A stretch of 64,000 nucleotides of DNA from Pseudomonas lundensis (GCF_001042985.1 NZ_JYKY01000009.1:1-64000), one strand, 5' to 3'; shown: positions 48,528 through 59,380, counted from the stretch's first letter. Numbers and translations are program-made. Notes: generated by a model from the letters alone, not told the origin.

Positions 48528-49547
48528 ATGACGTTATCGCCCCTTAACAAGCGACGATTCGCACGGTTCAAAGCGAATAAACGCGGCTGGTGGTCACTGT
48601 GGATTTTTTTGGTGCTGTTCACGCTCAGCCTCGGCGCCGAGTTGATCGCCAACGACAAACCGCTGGTCATCCGCTACGACGGCGAGCTGTACTTTCCTGC
48701 CCTCAAACGCTACCCCGAGACCGACTTTGGCGGTGAGTTCCCGCTGGAGGCCAATTACAAGAGCCCTTACATCCGCGAACTATTGGCCAAAAAAGATGCC
48801 TGGGTGCTGTGGCCACCCATTCCGTATAGCTATCAGAGCATCAACTACGACCTGAAAGTCCCGGCTCCCGCACCGCCTTCAGCCGAAAACTGGCTCGGCA
48901 CCGATGACCAGGGGCGCGACGTGCTGGCGCGGGTGATTTACGGCTTCCGGATTTCGGTGCTGTTCGCCCTGACCCTGACGATCTTGAGTTCCATCATCGG
49001 TGTGATTGCCGGTGCGCTGCAGGGCTTCTACGGAGGCTGGGTCGACCTGGCAGGTCAGCGCTTTCTGGAGATCTGGTCCGGATTGCCAGTGCTGTACCTG
49101 CTGATCATCCTCGCCAGTTTTGTGCAGCCCAACTTCTGGTGGCTGCTGGGCATCATGTTGCTGTTTTCGTGGATGAGCCTGGTGGATGTCGTGCGGGCCG
49201 AATTCCTGCGGGGTCGCAACCTGGAGTACGTTCGGGCCGCCCGTGCCCTGGGCATGCAGGATATGGCCATCATGTACCGGCACATTTTGCCTAACGCCAT
49301 GGTGTCGACCATGACGTTCATGCCGTTCATTCTGACCGGTGCGATCGGCACCCTGACTGCGCTGGACTTTCTGGGCTTCGGCCTGCCGCCGGGAGCGCCC
49401 TCTCTGGGCGAGCTGGTCGCCCAGGGTAAATCCAACCTGCAAGCGCCGTGGCTGGGCATGAGCGCGTTCGCCGTGCTGGCAATCATGCTCAGCTTGCTGG
49501 TGTTCATCGGTGAGTCCGCTCGCGATGCCTTCGACCCGAGGAAATGA
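48528..49547 (+). CDS. yejE: Peptide ABC importer permease (YejE/NppC)
   Basis: A 339-residue permease with an OppC-type N-terminal cytoplasmic/first-helix segment (RRFARFKANKRGWWSLWIFLVLFTLSLGAELIA), a periplasmic region, and five further helices. The EAA loop is EYVRAARALGMQDMAIMYRHILPNAMV. The ATG lies one base after the yejB stop; the longer frame into yejB is not conserved. Confidence 0.93.
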   Translation: MTLSPLNKRRFARFKANKRGWWSLWIFLVLFTLSLGAELIANDKPLVIRYDGELYFPALKRYPETDFGGEFPLEANYKSPYIRELLAKKDAWVLWPPIPYSYQSINYDLKVPAPAPPSAENWLGTDDQGRDVLARVIYGFRISVLFALTLTILSSIIGVIAGALQGFYGGWVDLAGQRFLEIWSGLPVLYLLIILASFVQPNFWWLLGIMLLFSWMSLVDVVRAEFLRGRNLEYVRAARALGMQDMAIMYRHILPNAMVSTMTFMPFILTGAIGTLTALDFLGFGLPPGAPSLGELVAQGKSNLQAPWLGMSAFAVLAIMLSLLVFIGESARDAFDPRK

Positions 49548-49548
49548 A

Positions 49549-51159
49549 ATGACGCAGGACAATCTGATCGAAGTGCGCGATCTCTGCGTCGAATTCGTGG
49601 CCGGGGAGCAACCGCAGCGTGTGGTGCAAGGCGTGAGCTTTGACATCAAACGTGGCGAAACCCTGGCACTGGTGGGCGAAAGCGGCTCAGGCAAATCTGT
49701 CACGGCCCACTCGATCCTGAGGCTGCTGCCCTACCCCATCGCCCGCCACCCCGGCGGCAGCATCACCTATGCGGGGCAGGATTTACTGACGCTGGACGAG
49801 AAAAAACTGCGGCACATCCGCGGCAACCGCATCGCCATGATTTTTCAAGAGCCGATGACGTCACTCAACCCCTTGCACAGCATTGAAAAGCAGATCAATG
49901 AAGTGCTGGGGCTGCACAAAGGGTTAACGGGCAAGGCAGCCACTGAGCGGACGCTGGAGCTGCTGGACCTCGTAGGCATCCCAGAGCCCCGCAAACGGCT
50001 AAAGGCCTTGCCACACGAGCTCTCCGGCGGCCAGAGACAGCGTGTCATGATTGCCATGGCCCTGGCCAATGAGCCTGAGTTGTTGATTGCCGACGAACCC
50101 ACGACGGCGCTGGACGTCACGGTACAGCTCAAAATCCTCGATTTGCTCAAAGATTTGCAGGCCCGGCTGGGCATGTCGCTGTTACTGATCAGTCACGATT
50201 TGAACCTGGTTCGACGAATTGCTCACAGAGTATGTGTCATGCAGCGCGGTTGCATCGTCGAACAAACATCGTGCGAACAGCTGTTCCGTTCGCCGCAACA
50301 TCCTTACACCCGGGAACTGCTCGGTGCAGAACCCAGCGGAGGCCCAGCGGATACCGTCGCAGGCCCGCCGCTGCTGAAGGTCGAGGACCTGAGAGTCTGG
50401 TTTGCGATCAAAAAAGGGCTGTTGCGCAAAACCGTTGATTACGTAAAAGCAGTCGATGGCATTAACTTCAGCCTGCCCCGTGGTCAAACGCTGGGCATTG
50501 TGGGGGAAAGCGGATCGGGCAAATCGACGTTGGGGCTGGCGATTTTGCGGCTGATTGCCAGTCGCGGCGCGATTCATTTTGGGGACAAGCAGCTAGACTG
50601 CCTGTCGCAGAAAGACGTCAGACCGTTGCGACGCCAGATGCAGGTGGTGTTTCAGGACCCGTATGGCAGCCTCAGCCCGCGCATGAGCGTCAGCGAAATT
50701 GTCGGTGAAGGTTTACGCATTCACGGCATGGGCACCGCTCAAGAGCAAGAAGCCGCCATTATTGAGGCGTTGCGTGAAGTAGGTCTGGATCCTGAAACCC
50801 GGCACCGTTACCCTCACGAGTTTTCAGGTGGACAGCGGCAGAGAATCGCCATTGCCCGCGCGTTAGTGTTGAAGCCAGCGTTGATTTTGCTGGACGAGCC
50901 AACCTCTGCGTTGGACAGAACGGTACAACGCCAGGTCGTCGAGCTCTTGCGTGCTCTGCAAGCCAAGTACAACCTGACGTATTTGTTTATCAGCCATGAT
51001 TTGGCGGTAGTCAAAGCGCTGAGCCACCAATTGATGGTGGTCAAGCAAGGCCAAGTGGTCGAACAAGGTGAGGCGTATTCCATTTTTGCCTCGCCGCAAC
51101 ATCCATATACACAGCAGTTGCTGGAAGCCGCCTTTTTGGCACCAGTGGCTGTCGATTAA
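49549..51159 (+). CDS. yejF: Peptide ABC importer ATPase, two-domain (YejF/NppD)
   Basis: A 536-residue fused double ATPase. Each half has Walker A GESGSGKS (near residues 43 and 320), the signature LSGGQRQRV / FSGGQRQRI, and Walker B LLIADEPT / LILLDEPT. Fusion of OppD- and OppF-type halves is normal for YejF. It powers import by the preceding permeases. The start is one base after the yejE stop, and fabI follows by 19 bases, so read-through into fabI is possible. Confidence 0.93.
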   Translation: MTQDNLIEVRDLCVEFVAGEQPQRVVQGVSFDIKRGETLALVGESGSGKSVTAHSILRLLPYPIARHPGGSITYAGQDLLTLDEKKLRHIRGNRIAMIFQEPMTSLNPLHSIEKQINEVLGLHKGLTGKAATERTLELLDLVGIPEPRKRLKALPHELSGGQRQRVMIAMALANEPELLIADEPTTALDVTVQLKILDLLKDLQARLGMSLLLISHDLNLVRRIAHRVCVMQRGCIVEQTSCEQLFRSPQHPYTRELLGAEPSGGPADTVAGPPLLKVEDLRVWFAIKKGLLRKTVDYVKAVDGINFSLPRGQTLGIVGESGSGKSTLGLAILRLIASRGAIHFGDKQLDCLSQKDVRPLRRQMQVVFQDPYGSLSPRMSVSEIVGEGLRIHGMGTAQEQEAAIIEALREVGLDPETRHRYPHEFSGGQRQRIAIARALVLKPALILLDEPTSALDRTVQRQVVELLRALQAKYNLTYLFISHDLAVVKALSHQLMVVKQGQVVEQGEAYSIFASPQHPYTQQLLEAAFLAPVAVD

Positions 51160-51178
51160 TCTGATAGAGGAACAACAC

Positions 51179-51973
51179 ATGGGTTTTCTCGCCGGTAAGC
51201 GCGTCCTGATCGTCGGTGTCGCTAGCAAATTGTCCATCGCTTCTGGCATTGCTGCCGCCATGCACCGTGAAGGCGCTGAACTTGCTTTCACTTATCAGAA
51301 CGAAAAGCTGAAAGGCCGCGTTGAAGAGTTCGCCGCAGGTTGGGGCTCCAGCCCTGAACTGTGCTTCCCTTGCGACGTTGCCAGCGATGAAGAAATTGCC
51401 AAGGTCTTCGAAGACCTGAGCAAGAAGTGGGACGGTCTGGACTGCATCGTTCACTCCGTGGGCTTCGCTCCGGGCGACCAACTGGATGGCGACTTCACCG
51501 ACGCCACCACCCGTGAAGGTTTCCGCATTGCCCACGACATCAGCGCCTACAGCTTCGTGGCCCTGGCCAAGGCTGGCCGCCCGATGATGAAAGGCCGTAA
51601 TGGCAGCCTGCTGACCCTGTCGTACCTGGGCGCAGAGCGCACCATGCCCAACTACAACGTGATGGGCATGGCAAAAGCCAGCCTGGAAGCGGGCGTACGC
51701 TATCTTGCTGGCAGCCTGGGCCCGGAAGGTACGCGCGTTAACTGTGTATCGGCAGGCCCGATCCGCACGTTGGCCGCGTCGGGCATCAAGAATTTCCGTA
51801 AAATGCTGGCAGCCAACGAAGCGCAAACGCCTCTGCGTCGCAACGTGACCATTGATGAAGTCGGTAATGCCGGCGCCTTCCTGTGCTCTGACCTGGCGTC
51901 GGGCATCAGCGGTGAAATCATGTACGTTGACGGCGGCTTCAACACCACCGCAATGGGCAACATCGAAGAGTAA
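51179..51973 (+). CDS. fabI: Enoyl-ACP reductase (NADH)
   Basis: A 264-residue short-chain-dehydrogenase-fold enzyme, last reductive step of fatty-acid elongation. The cofactor motif is [13 protein letters not shown] near residue 13. The catalytic residues are Tyr149 ([10 protein letters not shown]), Tyr159 and Lys166 (YNVMGMAK), the Y-x6-K spacing of FabI and the usual triclosan-binding site. The ATG at 51179 gives the family start [14 protein letters not shown] terminator follows. Confidence 0.95.
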   Translation: MGFLAGKRVLIVGVASKLSIASGIAAAMHREGAELAFTYQNEKLKGRVEEFAAGWGSSPELCFPCDVASDEEIAKVFEDLSKKWDGLDCIVHSVGFAPGDQLDGDFTDATTREGFRIAHDISAYSFVALAKAGRPMMKGRNGSLLTLSYLGAERTMPNYNVMGMAKASLEAGVRYLAGSLGPEGTRVNCVSAGPIRTLAASGIKNFRKMLAANEAQTPLRRNVTIDEVGNAGAFLCSDLASGISGEIMYVDGGFNTTAMGNIEE

Positions 51974-51994
51974 CTCTTCGCTGTCGCTGCCTTG

Positions 51995-52029
51995 AAAACG
52001 CCCGGTGCAGCCACTGCATCGGGCGTTTT
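51995..52029 (+). terminator. Terminator after fabI
   Basis: AAAACGCCCGGTGCAG pairs with CTGCATCGGGCGTTTT with one mismatch around loop CCA, 21 bases after the stop. Confidence 0.85.
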
Positions 52030-52168
52030 GCGTTTAAGGTCGGCGCTCCTCCTGCTCTTCCCTCGTCGCATGCGCCGCTACACGGCCAGCCCCCTGATCA
52101 CGCGAGGACCGCATTCCCTCTGCGTACCCTAATCGCGAGGGAGCTACTGGCCCGTTTCCCAAGCAAAA

Positions 52169-52197
52169 AAAATGGCCGCTCCATGAGCGGCCATTTT
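52169..52197 (-). terminator. Terminator of ppiD
   Basis: AAAATGGCCGCTC, loop CAT, GAGCGGCCATTTT. On the minus strand it is followed by a T-run and lies 30 bases after the ppiD stop. Confidence 0.85.
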
Positions 52198-52226
52198 GGT
52201 TGAGGCTAAACGCTTGATCTCACGGC

Positions 52227-54098
52227 TTAGTAGCGTTCGACCTTGGCCTCGTTTTCCAACTGCTTGCGGAAAGCAGAGAAGTCCTGCTGACCGGCACGCG
52301 AGGCGAGAACGCGACGATACGTAGCTTTCTCTTCTGCTGTCGGCTGGGCACCGTCATTGACGGCATTCAACCGCAGCACAACAACACTGCCATCCGCCAG
52401 GGTAACGCTGCTGAACGTCGGCTTGTCCTTGGAGGCTGGCTTGGGCATGCGGAATACGGCTTGCAAGACAGCCGGATCGATACCGTCCTGACCTCGTGCC
52501 ACCCCTTGCTCAACCTTCCAGGCATGACCATCAACCGGCTGATTCAACGGCAACTTGCCATCGCGCAGACCTTTAATGATGTCCTCAGCCCGGGTTTTAG
52601 CCGCAGCACTGGCGTGCTCTTTAACCAATTGCGCACGAATGCTTGGCGCGACCGCTTCCAGCGGCAATTGCTCCGGCTTGCGGTGCTCCTTGACGCGCAA
52701 TACGACCACGGTCTCAGGATCAAGCTCAATGGCAGAGCTGTTCGCCCCCTCATCCATCACTTCAGTGCTGAATGCGGCCTGAACCACAGCGCGGTTGGCG
52801 GCAACCCCTTCTCCACCTTCACGACCAAACGGTGCAGAGGTGTGAACGGTCAACTTCAGCTCCTGGGCTGGCTGCGCCAGATCAGAGGCTTCAAATGCCG
52901 AATCTTCAAGCTGCTTGCTAGCATCGACAAAGCGCTGCTCGACCTGTTGTGTTTTCAGGTCACGCGTCAGTTTGTCTTTGAGGCTGGCAAAGGTCGGCAC
53001 CTCAGGCGCTTCCACACCCAACAGTTTGATCAAGTGGTAGCCAAAGCTCGTGCGAACCGGCTCGGACACCTGGTCTTTGTTCAGCGCATACAGGGCTGTC
53101 TCAAACACCGGGTCGTAAACACCCGGGCCTGCGAAACCAAGATCACCGCCGTTAGCCGCCGAACCTGGATCCTGAGAGAACTCCTTGGCCAATGCCTCGA
53201 AACTTTCGCCCTTGGCCAGACGTTGTTGAATCTCGGCGATTTTGGCCTTGGCTTGCTCGTCGCTGACTTTGTCGTTCACTTCAATCAGGATGTGCGCGCC
53301 ACGACGCTGTTCAGCCAAATTGGCGATTTCTTTCTGATAAAGCGCCTGAAGCTCGTCATCCTTGACCGCCACCTGATCAAAGAAAGAAGACTTCTTCAAT
53401 TCGATGTAATCGATCACAACCTGATCAGGGGTCATGAACTCTTTGGCGTGCTCGTCGTAGTAGGCCTTGATCTCGTCATCGCTCAATTTCACCGCAGCAG
53501 GATCGGCCTTGATGTTCAGCGAGTCGAAATCGCGGGTCTGTTTTTCAAGACGGGCGAAGGCGTTGACTTGCTCATCGGTAACGAAACCACTGCCTGCCAA
53601 ACCGGCGCGCAGCTGACCAATCAGCATTTCTTCAGCCAACATGTCACGAAATTGCAGACGGCCGTAGCCCAACTGGCGGATGACCTGATCGAAACGCTCG
53701 GGACTGAACTTGCCATCCACCTGGAACTCTGGCGTTTGCAGAATCACTTGGTCCAGCGCGGCCTCAGAGAAAGAGAACTTGGACTGGTTGGCACCTTGCA
53801 GCAACAGCTTGCGGTCGATCAACCCTTTGAGGGCCGACTCACGCAGCATTTTCTCGTCCAGAAGCGAGGCATCGAAATCCTTGCCCAGTTGCTGCATCAG
53901 CTGACGACGTTGCATGTCGACGGCCTGGCTCAACTCGGTTTGAGTGATTTCTTCACCGTTTACCTTGGCTGCATCCTTGCTGGTCGAAGTGGCTTGAAAA
54001 ATGGCATCGAAACCGGTCAACGCCATTAACGCGACGATGACACCGATGATGGTCTTGGCAATCCAGCCTTGTGAATTGTCCCTGATATTTTGCAGCAT
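52227..54098 (-). CDS. ppiD: PpiD periplasmic chaperone / peptidyl-prolyl isomerase
   Basis: A 623-residue protein anchored by one N-terminal membrane helix (about residues 14-33, KTIIGVIVALMALTGFDAIF). A SurA-like N-terminal domain, a parvulin domain (about 265-360, with AHILIEVNDKVSDEQAKAKI and GGDLGFAGPGVYDP) and a second parvulin-like region follow. It helps newly translocated periplasmic proteins fold near the Sec translocon. The ATG at 54098 has GGGGGA upstream and is the usual MLQNIRDNSQGW start. Confidence 0.93.
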   Translation of the reverse strand: MLQNIRDNSQGWIAKTIIGVIVALMALTGFDAIFQATSTSKDAAKVNGEEITQTELSQAVDMQRRQLMQQLGKDFDASLLDEKMLRESALKGLIDRKLLLQGANQSKFSFSEAALDQVILQTPEFQVDGKFSPERFDQVIRQLGYGRLQFRDMLAEEMLIGQLRAGLAGSGFVTDEQVNAFARLEKQTRDFDSLNIKADPAAVKLSDDEIKAYYDEHAKEFMTPDQVVIDYIELKKSSFFDQVAVKDDELQALYQKEIANLAEQRRGAHILIEVNDKVSDEQAKAKIAEIQQRLAKGESFEALAKEFSQDPGSAANGGDLGFAGPGVYDPVFETALYALNKDQVSEPVRTSFGYHLIKLLGVEAPEVPTFASLKDKLTRDLKTQQVEQRFVDASKQLEDSAFEASDLAQPAQELKLTVHTSAPFGREGGEGVAANRAVVQAAFSTEVMDEGANSSAIELDPETVVVLRVKEHRKPEQLPLEAVAPSIRAQLVKEHASAAAKTRAEDIIKGLRDGKLPLNQPVDGHAWKVEQGVARGQDGIDPAVLQAVFRMPKPASKDKPTFSSVTLADGSVVVLRLNAVNDGAQPTAEEKATYRRVLASRAGQQDFSAFRKQLENEAKVERY

Positions 54099-54164
54099 GC
54101 TTCCCCCAGAAACGGTCTTGCTTAATGAACAACCGTGGAGCGTGGGTAGAGTCCGGATAGAAGA

Positions 54165-54188
54165 AAGGCGCATCCGAGGATGCGCCTT
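54165..54188 (-). terminator. Terminator just after the tRNA-Asp pseudogene
   Basis: AAGGCGCATC and GATGCGCCTT around a four-base loop. On the minus strand it lies nine bases after the CCA end and is followed by a T-rich stretch. Confidence 0.75.
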
Positions 54189-54196
54189 CTCGTAAC

Positions 54197-54273
54197 TGGC
54201 GGAGCGGACCGGGCTCGAACCCGCGACCCCCGGCGTAACAGATCGATATAGCCATCGACCGCACTACCGCTCC
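54197..54273 (-). pseudogene. Degenerate tRNA-Asp
   Basis: Seventy-seven bases that align without gaps to a normal pseudomonad or E. coli tRNA-Asp. The acceptor stem GGAGCGG/CCGCTCC, discriminator G, encoded CCA, the 3' anticodon arm, the variable loop and the T-loop TTCGAGC are kept. The D-arm and 5' anticodon stem are scrambled: D-stem C13 faces C, the anticodon stem has an A-C mismatch and two G-U-type pairs, and the T-stem has one G-G mismatch. The anticodon position reads GTT (Asn) instead of GTC. A terminator follows the CCA. I take this as a decayed tRNA; the comparison uses sequences recalled from memory. Confidence 0.7.
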
Positions 54274-54327
54274 GCTGCCAAGCCTGGCGTGCGCCTGACC
54301 CGGTTGGGTAAAAGGTGTAGCAGAAAC

Positions 54328-54600
54328 TCAGTTAACGGCTTCTTTCAGCGCTTTACCGGCTTTGAAACCTGGCTTTTTAGCAGCAGGAATTTCCAGCGTT
54401 TTACCGGTCTGTGGGTTACGACCAGTACGAGCAGGACGATCGGTTACAGAAAAAGTACCAAAGCCAACCAGTACCACAGAGTCGCCAGCCTTAAGAGCGC
54501 CAGTGACGGATTCGATTACTGCGTCCAGCGCACGGCCGGCGGCAGCTTTCGGGATATCAGCAGATGCAGCGATAGCATCAATCAGTTCCGACTTGTTCAC
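54328..54600 (-). CDS. hupB: DNA-binding protein HU-beta
   Basis: A 90-residue histone-like protein. It has the dimerisation helices [32 protein letters not shown] and the DNA-binding arm [41 protein letters not shown]. The start is a GTG with AAGGGG upstream. The place between ppiD and lon is conserved in pseudomonads and enterics. Confidence 0.96.
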   Translation of the reverse strand: MNKSELIDAIAASADIPKAAAGRALDAVIESVTGALKAGDSVVLVGFGTFSVTDRPARTGRNPQTGKTLEIPAAKKPGFKAGKALKEAVN

Positions 54601-54748
54601 TCTAAGTCCCCTTATATCTATCTGAGTATGTTTCTAAAGTTTTTTGGTCAAAGCAAAACGACTGCTGAAGCACTTACGGACACTTATAGAGCCGCTTTAT
54701 AACAAGGGCTCTAAAAAGCGTCAAGAAAGCCCCTCAGGCGAATCCGTA

Positions 54749-57145
54749 TTAATGCGTGCTAATTCTTTCCTTAGAGTCAGACTCTCGTTTGTCTTCCTTG
54801 GCGACAATCTCGGGAGCCTCGTCCGGCAAGGGCTCCGGCGCGTATTGCAGCGCAATTTGCAGGACTTCGTCAATCCATTTAACCGGTTTGATTTGAAGAT
54901 CCTGTTTGATGTTGTCAGGGATTTCCTTCAGATCACGGACATTTTCTTCAGGAATAATTACTGTCTTGATCCCACCACGGTGAGCAGCCAATAGTTTTTC
55001 CTTCAAGCCCCCGATGGCCAATACCTGACCACGCAGTGTAATTTCGCCGGTCATCGCAACATCGGCCCGCACGGGAATCAACGTCAGCGCGGAGACCAAA
55101 GCGGTGCACATTCCGACACCCGCGCTCGGGCCGTCCTTGGGCGTAGCGCCTTCAGGCATGTGGATGTGAATATCGCGTTTCTCGTGAAAATCCAACGGGA
55201 TACCCAGACTTTTAGCGCGACTGCGCACAACCGTCAGGGCTGCCGTGATCGACTCGACCATGACATCGCCCAGCGAGCCGGTCTTGATCAGTTGACCTTT
55301 GCCAGGCACGACTGCGGCTTCAATCGTCAACAGCTCGCCGCCCACCTGAGTCCAGGCCAGACCGGTTACCTGACCAATCTGATCTTGCTGTTCAGCCAAG
55401 CCATAACTGAATTTTCTTACACCTAAAAAGTGCTCGAGCAAATCAGACGTCACCACCACAGAGAAGCGTTTTTCCAACGCATGCTCTTTGACGGCTTTAC
55501 GGCAGATCTTGGCAATTTGACGCTCAAGCCCTCGTACACCGGCTTCACGGGTGTAGTAACGAATGATGTCGCGAATGGCTTCGTTGTCGAATGCCAATTC
55601 GCCTTTTTTAAGGCCATTCGCCTCGATTTGCTTGGGTGCCAGGTATTTGACAGCAATGTTGATTTTTTCGTCTTCGGTGTAACCCGGCAGACGAATCACC
55701 TCCATCCGGTCCAGCAACGCTGGCGGAATGCTCATGGAGTTAGAGGTGCACAGGAACATCACATCGGACAGGTCGTAATCAACCTCGAGGTAATGATCGT
55801 TGAAGTTATGGTTTTGCTCAGGATCGAGCACTTCGAGCAACGCTGACGCGGGATCACCACGCATGTCGCTGCCCATTTTGTCGATTTCATCGAGCAGAAA
55901 CAGCGGGTTACGTACGCCCACCTTGGTCATTTTTTGAATCAATCGGCCTGGCATCGAACCGATATAAGTCCGGCGATGACCCCGAATTTCAGCCTCGTCA
56001 CGGACACCGCCCAACGCCATTCGCACGAATTTACGATTGGTTGCATGGGCGATCGACTCGGCAAGCGAGGTTTTACCGACCCCCGGAGGCCCGACCAGGC
56101 ACAGCACCGGTCCACGGATTTTCTTCACCCGCTTTTGCACAGCGAGATATTCAAGAATCCGCTCTTTAACTTCCTCCAGACCGTAATGGTCGGCATCAAG
56201 GATGTCTTCAGCGCGCTTGAGGTCCAGACGCACCTTGCTCTGTGCTTTCCAGGGCACCTGGACCAGCCAGTCGATATAGGAGCGTACGACCGTCGCTTCG
56301 GCCGACATGGGCGACATCTGCTTGAGCTTGTTAAGCTCAGCCTGCGCTTTGGCCATGGCATCTTTTGGAAGGCCGGCTGCATCGATGCGCTTTTTCAGTT
56401 CTTCAATTTCGTTGTGACCTTCGTCACCATCACCCAGCTCTTTCTGAATGGCCTTCATCTGCTCATTCAGGTAGTACTCGCGCTGACTGCGTTCCATCTG
56501 CTTTTTGACGCGGCCGCGAATGCGCTTTTCAACTTGCAGTAGATCGATTTCGGCGTCCAGCAGCGCGAGCACGTGCTCCACCCGGGTTTGCAGATCGATG
56601 ATTTCGAGTATTTCCTGCTTCTGTTCGATCTTGAGTGCCATATGGGCAGCCATGGTATCGACCAGTCGGCTTGGCTCATCAATGCTGTTAAGCGAAGACA
56701 ACACCTCAGCCGGTACTTTTTTGCCCAACTGCACATACTGCTCAAACTGCGAGAGCAGGCTGCGTACAAATACTTCGGACTCGCGCTCAGGCGCAGCCGC
56801 TTCTTCGATCAAGGAAACTTCGGCGCTCAGGTAGCCATCCGCCTGGCCAAATTTTTCAACAGCGCCACGCTGCTCACCCTCGACCAGCACCTTGACGGTA
56901 CCGTCTGGCAGTTTCAGCAACTGCAAAACAGTGGCGATAGTGCCCACGCCATAAAGTGCGTCGGCAGTGGGATCATCGTCAGCAGGATTTTTTTGAGCCA
57001 ACAGCAGGATTTGCTTGTCGCCCGTCATCGCAGCCTCGAGGGCCTCGATCGACTTCTCGCGTCCCACGAACAGTGGGATCACCATGTGCGGATACACAAC
57101 GACATCACGCAACGGCAGGAGAGGCAATTCGATGGTTGTCTTCAT
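54749..57145 (-). CDS. lon: ATP-dependent protease Lon
   Basis: A 798-residue LonA protease with substrate-binding LAN domain (about 8-205), AAA+ domain (Walker [10 protein letters not shown] near 355; Walker [11 protein letters not shown]) and protease domain with the Ser674-Lys717 dyad ([11 protein letters not shown] and [14 protein letters not shown]). It degrades misfolded and regulatory proteins. The C-terminal tail is longer and more charged than in E. coli (784 residues). A heat-shock promoter lies upstream. Confidence 0.97.
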   Translation of the reverse strand: MKTTIELPLLPLRDVVVYPHMVIPLFVGREKSIEALEAAMTGDKQILLLAQKNPADDDPTADALYGVGTIATVLQLLKLPDGTVKVLVEGEQRGAVEKFGQADGYLSAEVSLIEEAAAPERESEVFVRSLLSQFEQYVQLGKKVPAEVLSSLNSIDEPSRLVDTMAAHMALKIEQKQEILEIIDLQTRVEHVLALLDAEIDLLQVEKRIRGRVKKQMERSQREYYLNEQMKAIQKELGDGDEGHNEIEELKKRIDAAGLPKDAMAKAQAELNKLKQMSPMSAEATVVRSYIDWLVQVPWKAQSKVRLDLKRAEDILDADHYGLEEVKERILEYLAVQKRVKKIRGPVLCLVGPPGVGKTSLAESIAHATNRKFVRMALGGVRDEAEIRGHRRTYIGSMPGRLIQKMTKVGVRNPLFLLDEIDKMGSDMRGDPASALLEVLDPEQNHNFNDHYLEVDYDLSDVMFLCTSNSMSIPPALLDRMEVIRLPGYTEDEKINIAVKYLAPKQIEANGLKKGELAFDNEAIRDIIRYYTREAGVRGLERQIAKICRKAVKEHALEKRFSVVVTSDLLEHFLGVRKFSYGLAEQQDQIGQVTGLAWTQVGGELLTIEAAVVPGKGQLIKTGSLGDVMVESITAALTVVRSRAKSLGIPLDFHEKRDIHIHMPEGATPKDGPSAGVGMCTALVSALTLIPVRADVAMTGEITLRGQVLAIGGLKEKLLAAHRGGIKTVIIPEENVRDLKEIPDNIKQDLQIKPVKWIDEVLQIALQYAPEPLPDEAPEIVAKEDKRESDSKERISTH

Positions 57146-57203
57146 GATTTCGCCTCTACGGCGGCCATACGGCCGTAATCAGATGGAAGTAAGCTTGAAG
57201 CCA

Positions 57204-57232
57204 AGATGGGGGCTGTCTCTAAAAAAAACAAG
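57204..57232 (-). promoter_or_regulatory. Sigma-32 (heat-shock) promoter of lon
   Basis: On the minus strand, CTTGTTT, 14 bases, then CCCCATCT. The -10 matches the heat-shock consensus CCCCATnT completely and the -35 matches five of seven positions of CTTGAAA. It lies about 60 bases before the lon ATG. Confidence 0.7.
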
Positions 57233-57249
57233 CGTTGATAGGCAGTAAA

Positions 57250-57277
57250 AACAAAGGGGCCCGAAGGCCCCTTTGTT
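57250..57277 (-). terminator. Terminator of clpX
   Basis: AACAAAGGGGCC and GGCCCCTTTGTT around a CGAA/TTCG loop, followed on the minus strand by TTTT. It is about 30 bases beyond the clpX stop. Confidence 0.85.
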
Positions 57278-57309
57278 AAACACGCACCATGTAACAAAGA
57301 GCTACACAT

Positions 57310-58593
57310 TTACGCGTCTGGCGCAGCCTTGGCAGTCGCATCGTTGTTTTCGTAAATCAACAATGGCTTGGACTTGCCTTCGATAACGCTTTCATCGATC
57401 ACCACTTTACTCACCTCGGACTGCGAGGGGATTTCATACATGGTGTCGAGCAGCACGCCTTCGAGAATGGAACGCAGGCCGCGAGCACCTGTTTTACGTT
57501 CCAGAGCACGCTTGGCCACAGCTTTCAGCGCATCCGCACGAAACTCAAGGTCTACACCTTCCATTTCGAACAGCTTGCCGTACTGCTTGGTCAGCGCATT
57601 TTTAGGCTCGGTGAGAATCTGCATCAATGCAGCCTCATCCAGCTCATCCAATGTCGCCAGTACAGGGAGACGGCCTACGAATTCCGGAATCAGACCAAAC
57701 TTGACCAAATCGTCAGGTTCGACCTCACGCAGGGATTCACCTACCTTCTTGCCCTCTTCCTTGCTGCGAACCTCAGCACTGAAGCCAATACCGCCACGGG
57801 TTGAGCGAGCCTGAACGACCTTTTCGAGGCCGGAGAAAGCACCACCGCAAATGAAGAGAATATTACGGGTATCAACCTGTAAAAACTCTTGCTGAGGATG
57901 CTTGCGCCCACCTTGAGGCGGAACGGAAGCCACGGTGCCTTCAATCAGCTTCAACAGAGCTTGCTGCACACCTTCACCGGAAACATCCCGGGTGATGGAC
58001 GGGTTGTCAGATTTGCGTGAAATCTTGTCGATCTCATCAATGTAGACGATGCCCATCTGAGCTTTCTCTACATCGTAGTCGCACTTCTGCAACAGCTTCT
58101 GAATGATATTTTCAACATCTTCACCCACGTAACCCGCCTCAGTCAGCGTGGTTGCGTCGGCAATTGTGAATGGCACATTCAGCAAACGAGCCAAGGTCTC
58201 TGCCAGCAGGGTTTTACCCGAGCCAGTAGGACCGATAAGCAGGATATTACTCTTGCCCAGTTCGACGTCGTCGTTCTTTTTGTCACGCTGGTTAAGGCGC
58301 TTGTAGTGGTTATAAACCGCTACAGCCAAAACCTTTTTGGCACGTTCCTGACCAATTACATACTGATCAAGGATGCCGCTGATTTCTTTTGGCGATGGTA
58401 ATTTATGCGCACTGCTCTCGGCCTGGGCTTCCTGCACCTCCTCACGGATGATGTCATTGCACAGGTCGACGCATTCGTCGCAGATAAAGACCGAGGGGCC
58501 GGCAATCAATTTGCGCACTTCATGCTGGCTTTTGCCACAGAAGGAGCAATAGAGCAATTTGCCGTTGTCCTCGCCGTTGCGGGTGTCAGTCAT
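57310..58593 (-). CDS. clpX: ClpX unfoldase, ATPase subunit of ClpXP
   Basis: A 427-residue AAA+ protein. The N-terminal zinc finger has Cys16, Cys19, Cys38 and Cys41. Walker A is GPTGSGKT, Walker [11 protein letters not shown], and the ClpP-binding loop IGF lies in [11 protein letters not shown]. It unfolds tagged proteins into ClpP. The ATG at 58593 gives the usual [10 protein letters not shown] start; 29 further codons upstream are not conserved. It follows clpP by 106 bases in the same direction, the usual operon. Confidence 0.96.
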   Translation of the reverse strand: MTDTRNGEDNGKLLYCSFCGKSQHEVRKLIAGPSVFICDECVDLCNDIIREEVQEAQAESSAHKLPSPKEISGILDQYVIGQERAKKVLAVAVYNHYKRLNQRDKKNDDVELGKSNILLIGPTGSGKTLLAETLARLLNVPFTIADATTLTEAGYVGEDVENIIQKLLQKCDYDVEKAQMGIVYIDEIDKISRKSDNPSITRDVSGEGVQQALLKLIEGTVASVPPQGGRKHPQQEFLQVDTRNILFICGGAFSGLEKVVQARSTRGGIGFSAEVRSKEEGKKVGESLREVEPDDLVKFGLIPEFVGRLPVLATLDELDEAALMQILTEPKNALTKQYGKLFEMEGVDLEFRADALKAVAKRALERKTGARGLRSILEGVLLDTMYEIPSQSEVSKVVIDESVIEGKSKPLLIYENNDATAKAAPDA

Positions 58594-58699
58594 TCGATCG
58601 ATCCAAATCCGATAGGCTTGCAACACAAGATGAAGGCAACTGCAGGCTTTTTCAAGCCCACAGGTGGCCGGATAAACCAACCACCTACATTTGAGCTGC

Positions 58700-59341
58700 T
58701 TAAGCGGGCATTTGACGCTTGCTGAACACAGAGTCGATCAAGCCATATTCGGCTGCACGCTCGGCACTCATGAAGTTGTCACGCTCCGTGTCACGCTCGA
58801 TGGTTTCGAGGGTTTGACCGGTGTGATGCGCCAACAGCGAGTTCAAACGATGACGGATGTTGAGGATTTCCTTGGCGTGAATATCGATATCCGACGCCTG
58901 CCCCTGGAAACCGCCCAGTGGCTGGTGAATCATCATCCGCGAGTTTGGCAGGCAATGACGCTTGCCCGGCGCACCGCCAGCCAACAGGAATGCACCCATG
59001 CTGCAGGCCTGACCAATACAGATGGTCGAGACGTCCGGCTTGATGAACTGCATGGTGTCGTAGATCGACATGCCTGCCGTTACTGAGCCACCAGGGGAGT
59101 TAATGTAAAGATGGATGTCCTTGTCCGGGTTTTCGGCTTCAAGGAAGAGCAACTGCGCCGCGACCAGGTTAGCCATGTAGTCTTCTACAGGGCCCACCAG
59201 GAAGATGATCCGTTCCTTCAACAGGCGCGAATAGATGTCATAGGCGCGCTCGCCACGGGCGGACTGCTCAACAACCATCGGGACCAAGCCGCCAGCGGCT
59301 TGAATGTCAGAGTTCTGCTGCATATAAGAATTGCGGGACAT
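58700..59341 (-). CDS. clpP: ClpP protease, proteolytic subunit
   Basis: A 213-residue serine protease. The triad is Ser114 ([14 protein letters not shown]), His139 ([11 protein letters not shown]) and Asp188 ([10 protein letters not shown]), with the same spacing as in mature E. coli ClpP. A short N-terminal propeptide is removed after assembly. Length equals that of P. aeruginosa ClpP1 as I recall. It is upstream of clpX and downstream of tig. Confidence 0.96.
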   Translation of the reverse strand: MSRNSYMQQNSDIQAAGGLVPMVVEQSARGERAYDIYSRLLKERIIFLVGPVEDYMANLVAAQLLFLEAENPDKDIHLYINSPGGSVTAGMSIYDTMQFIKPDVSTICIGQACSMGAFLLAGGAPGKRHCLPNSRMMIHQPLGGFQGQASDIDIHAKEILNIRHRLNSLLAHHTGQTLETIERDTERDNFMSAERAAEYGLIDSVFSKRQMPA

Positions 59342-59380
59342 GTCCTGCAGTCACTCCCAAATAGTTCTGTCTTGAATACG

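Noticed and set aside
52461..54029. A 522-codon plus-strand frame opposite ppiD, and similar long frames opposite tig (59409-60770) and mltD (42236-43555)
   Set aside because: Antisense to well-recognised genes, with no family features; their length follows from codon bias on the opposite strand.
54197..54273. Reading the degenerate tRNA as a functional tRNA-Asn (GTT) or as a phage attachment site
   Set aside because: Stems in the D- and anticodon arms are broken and the acceptor is of the Asp type; no integrase gene or direct repeat is nearby.
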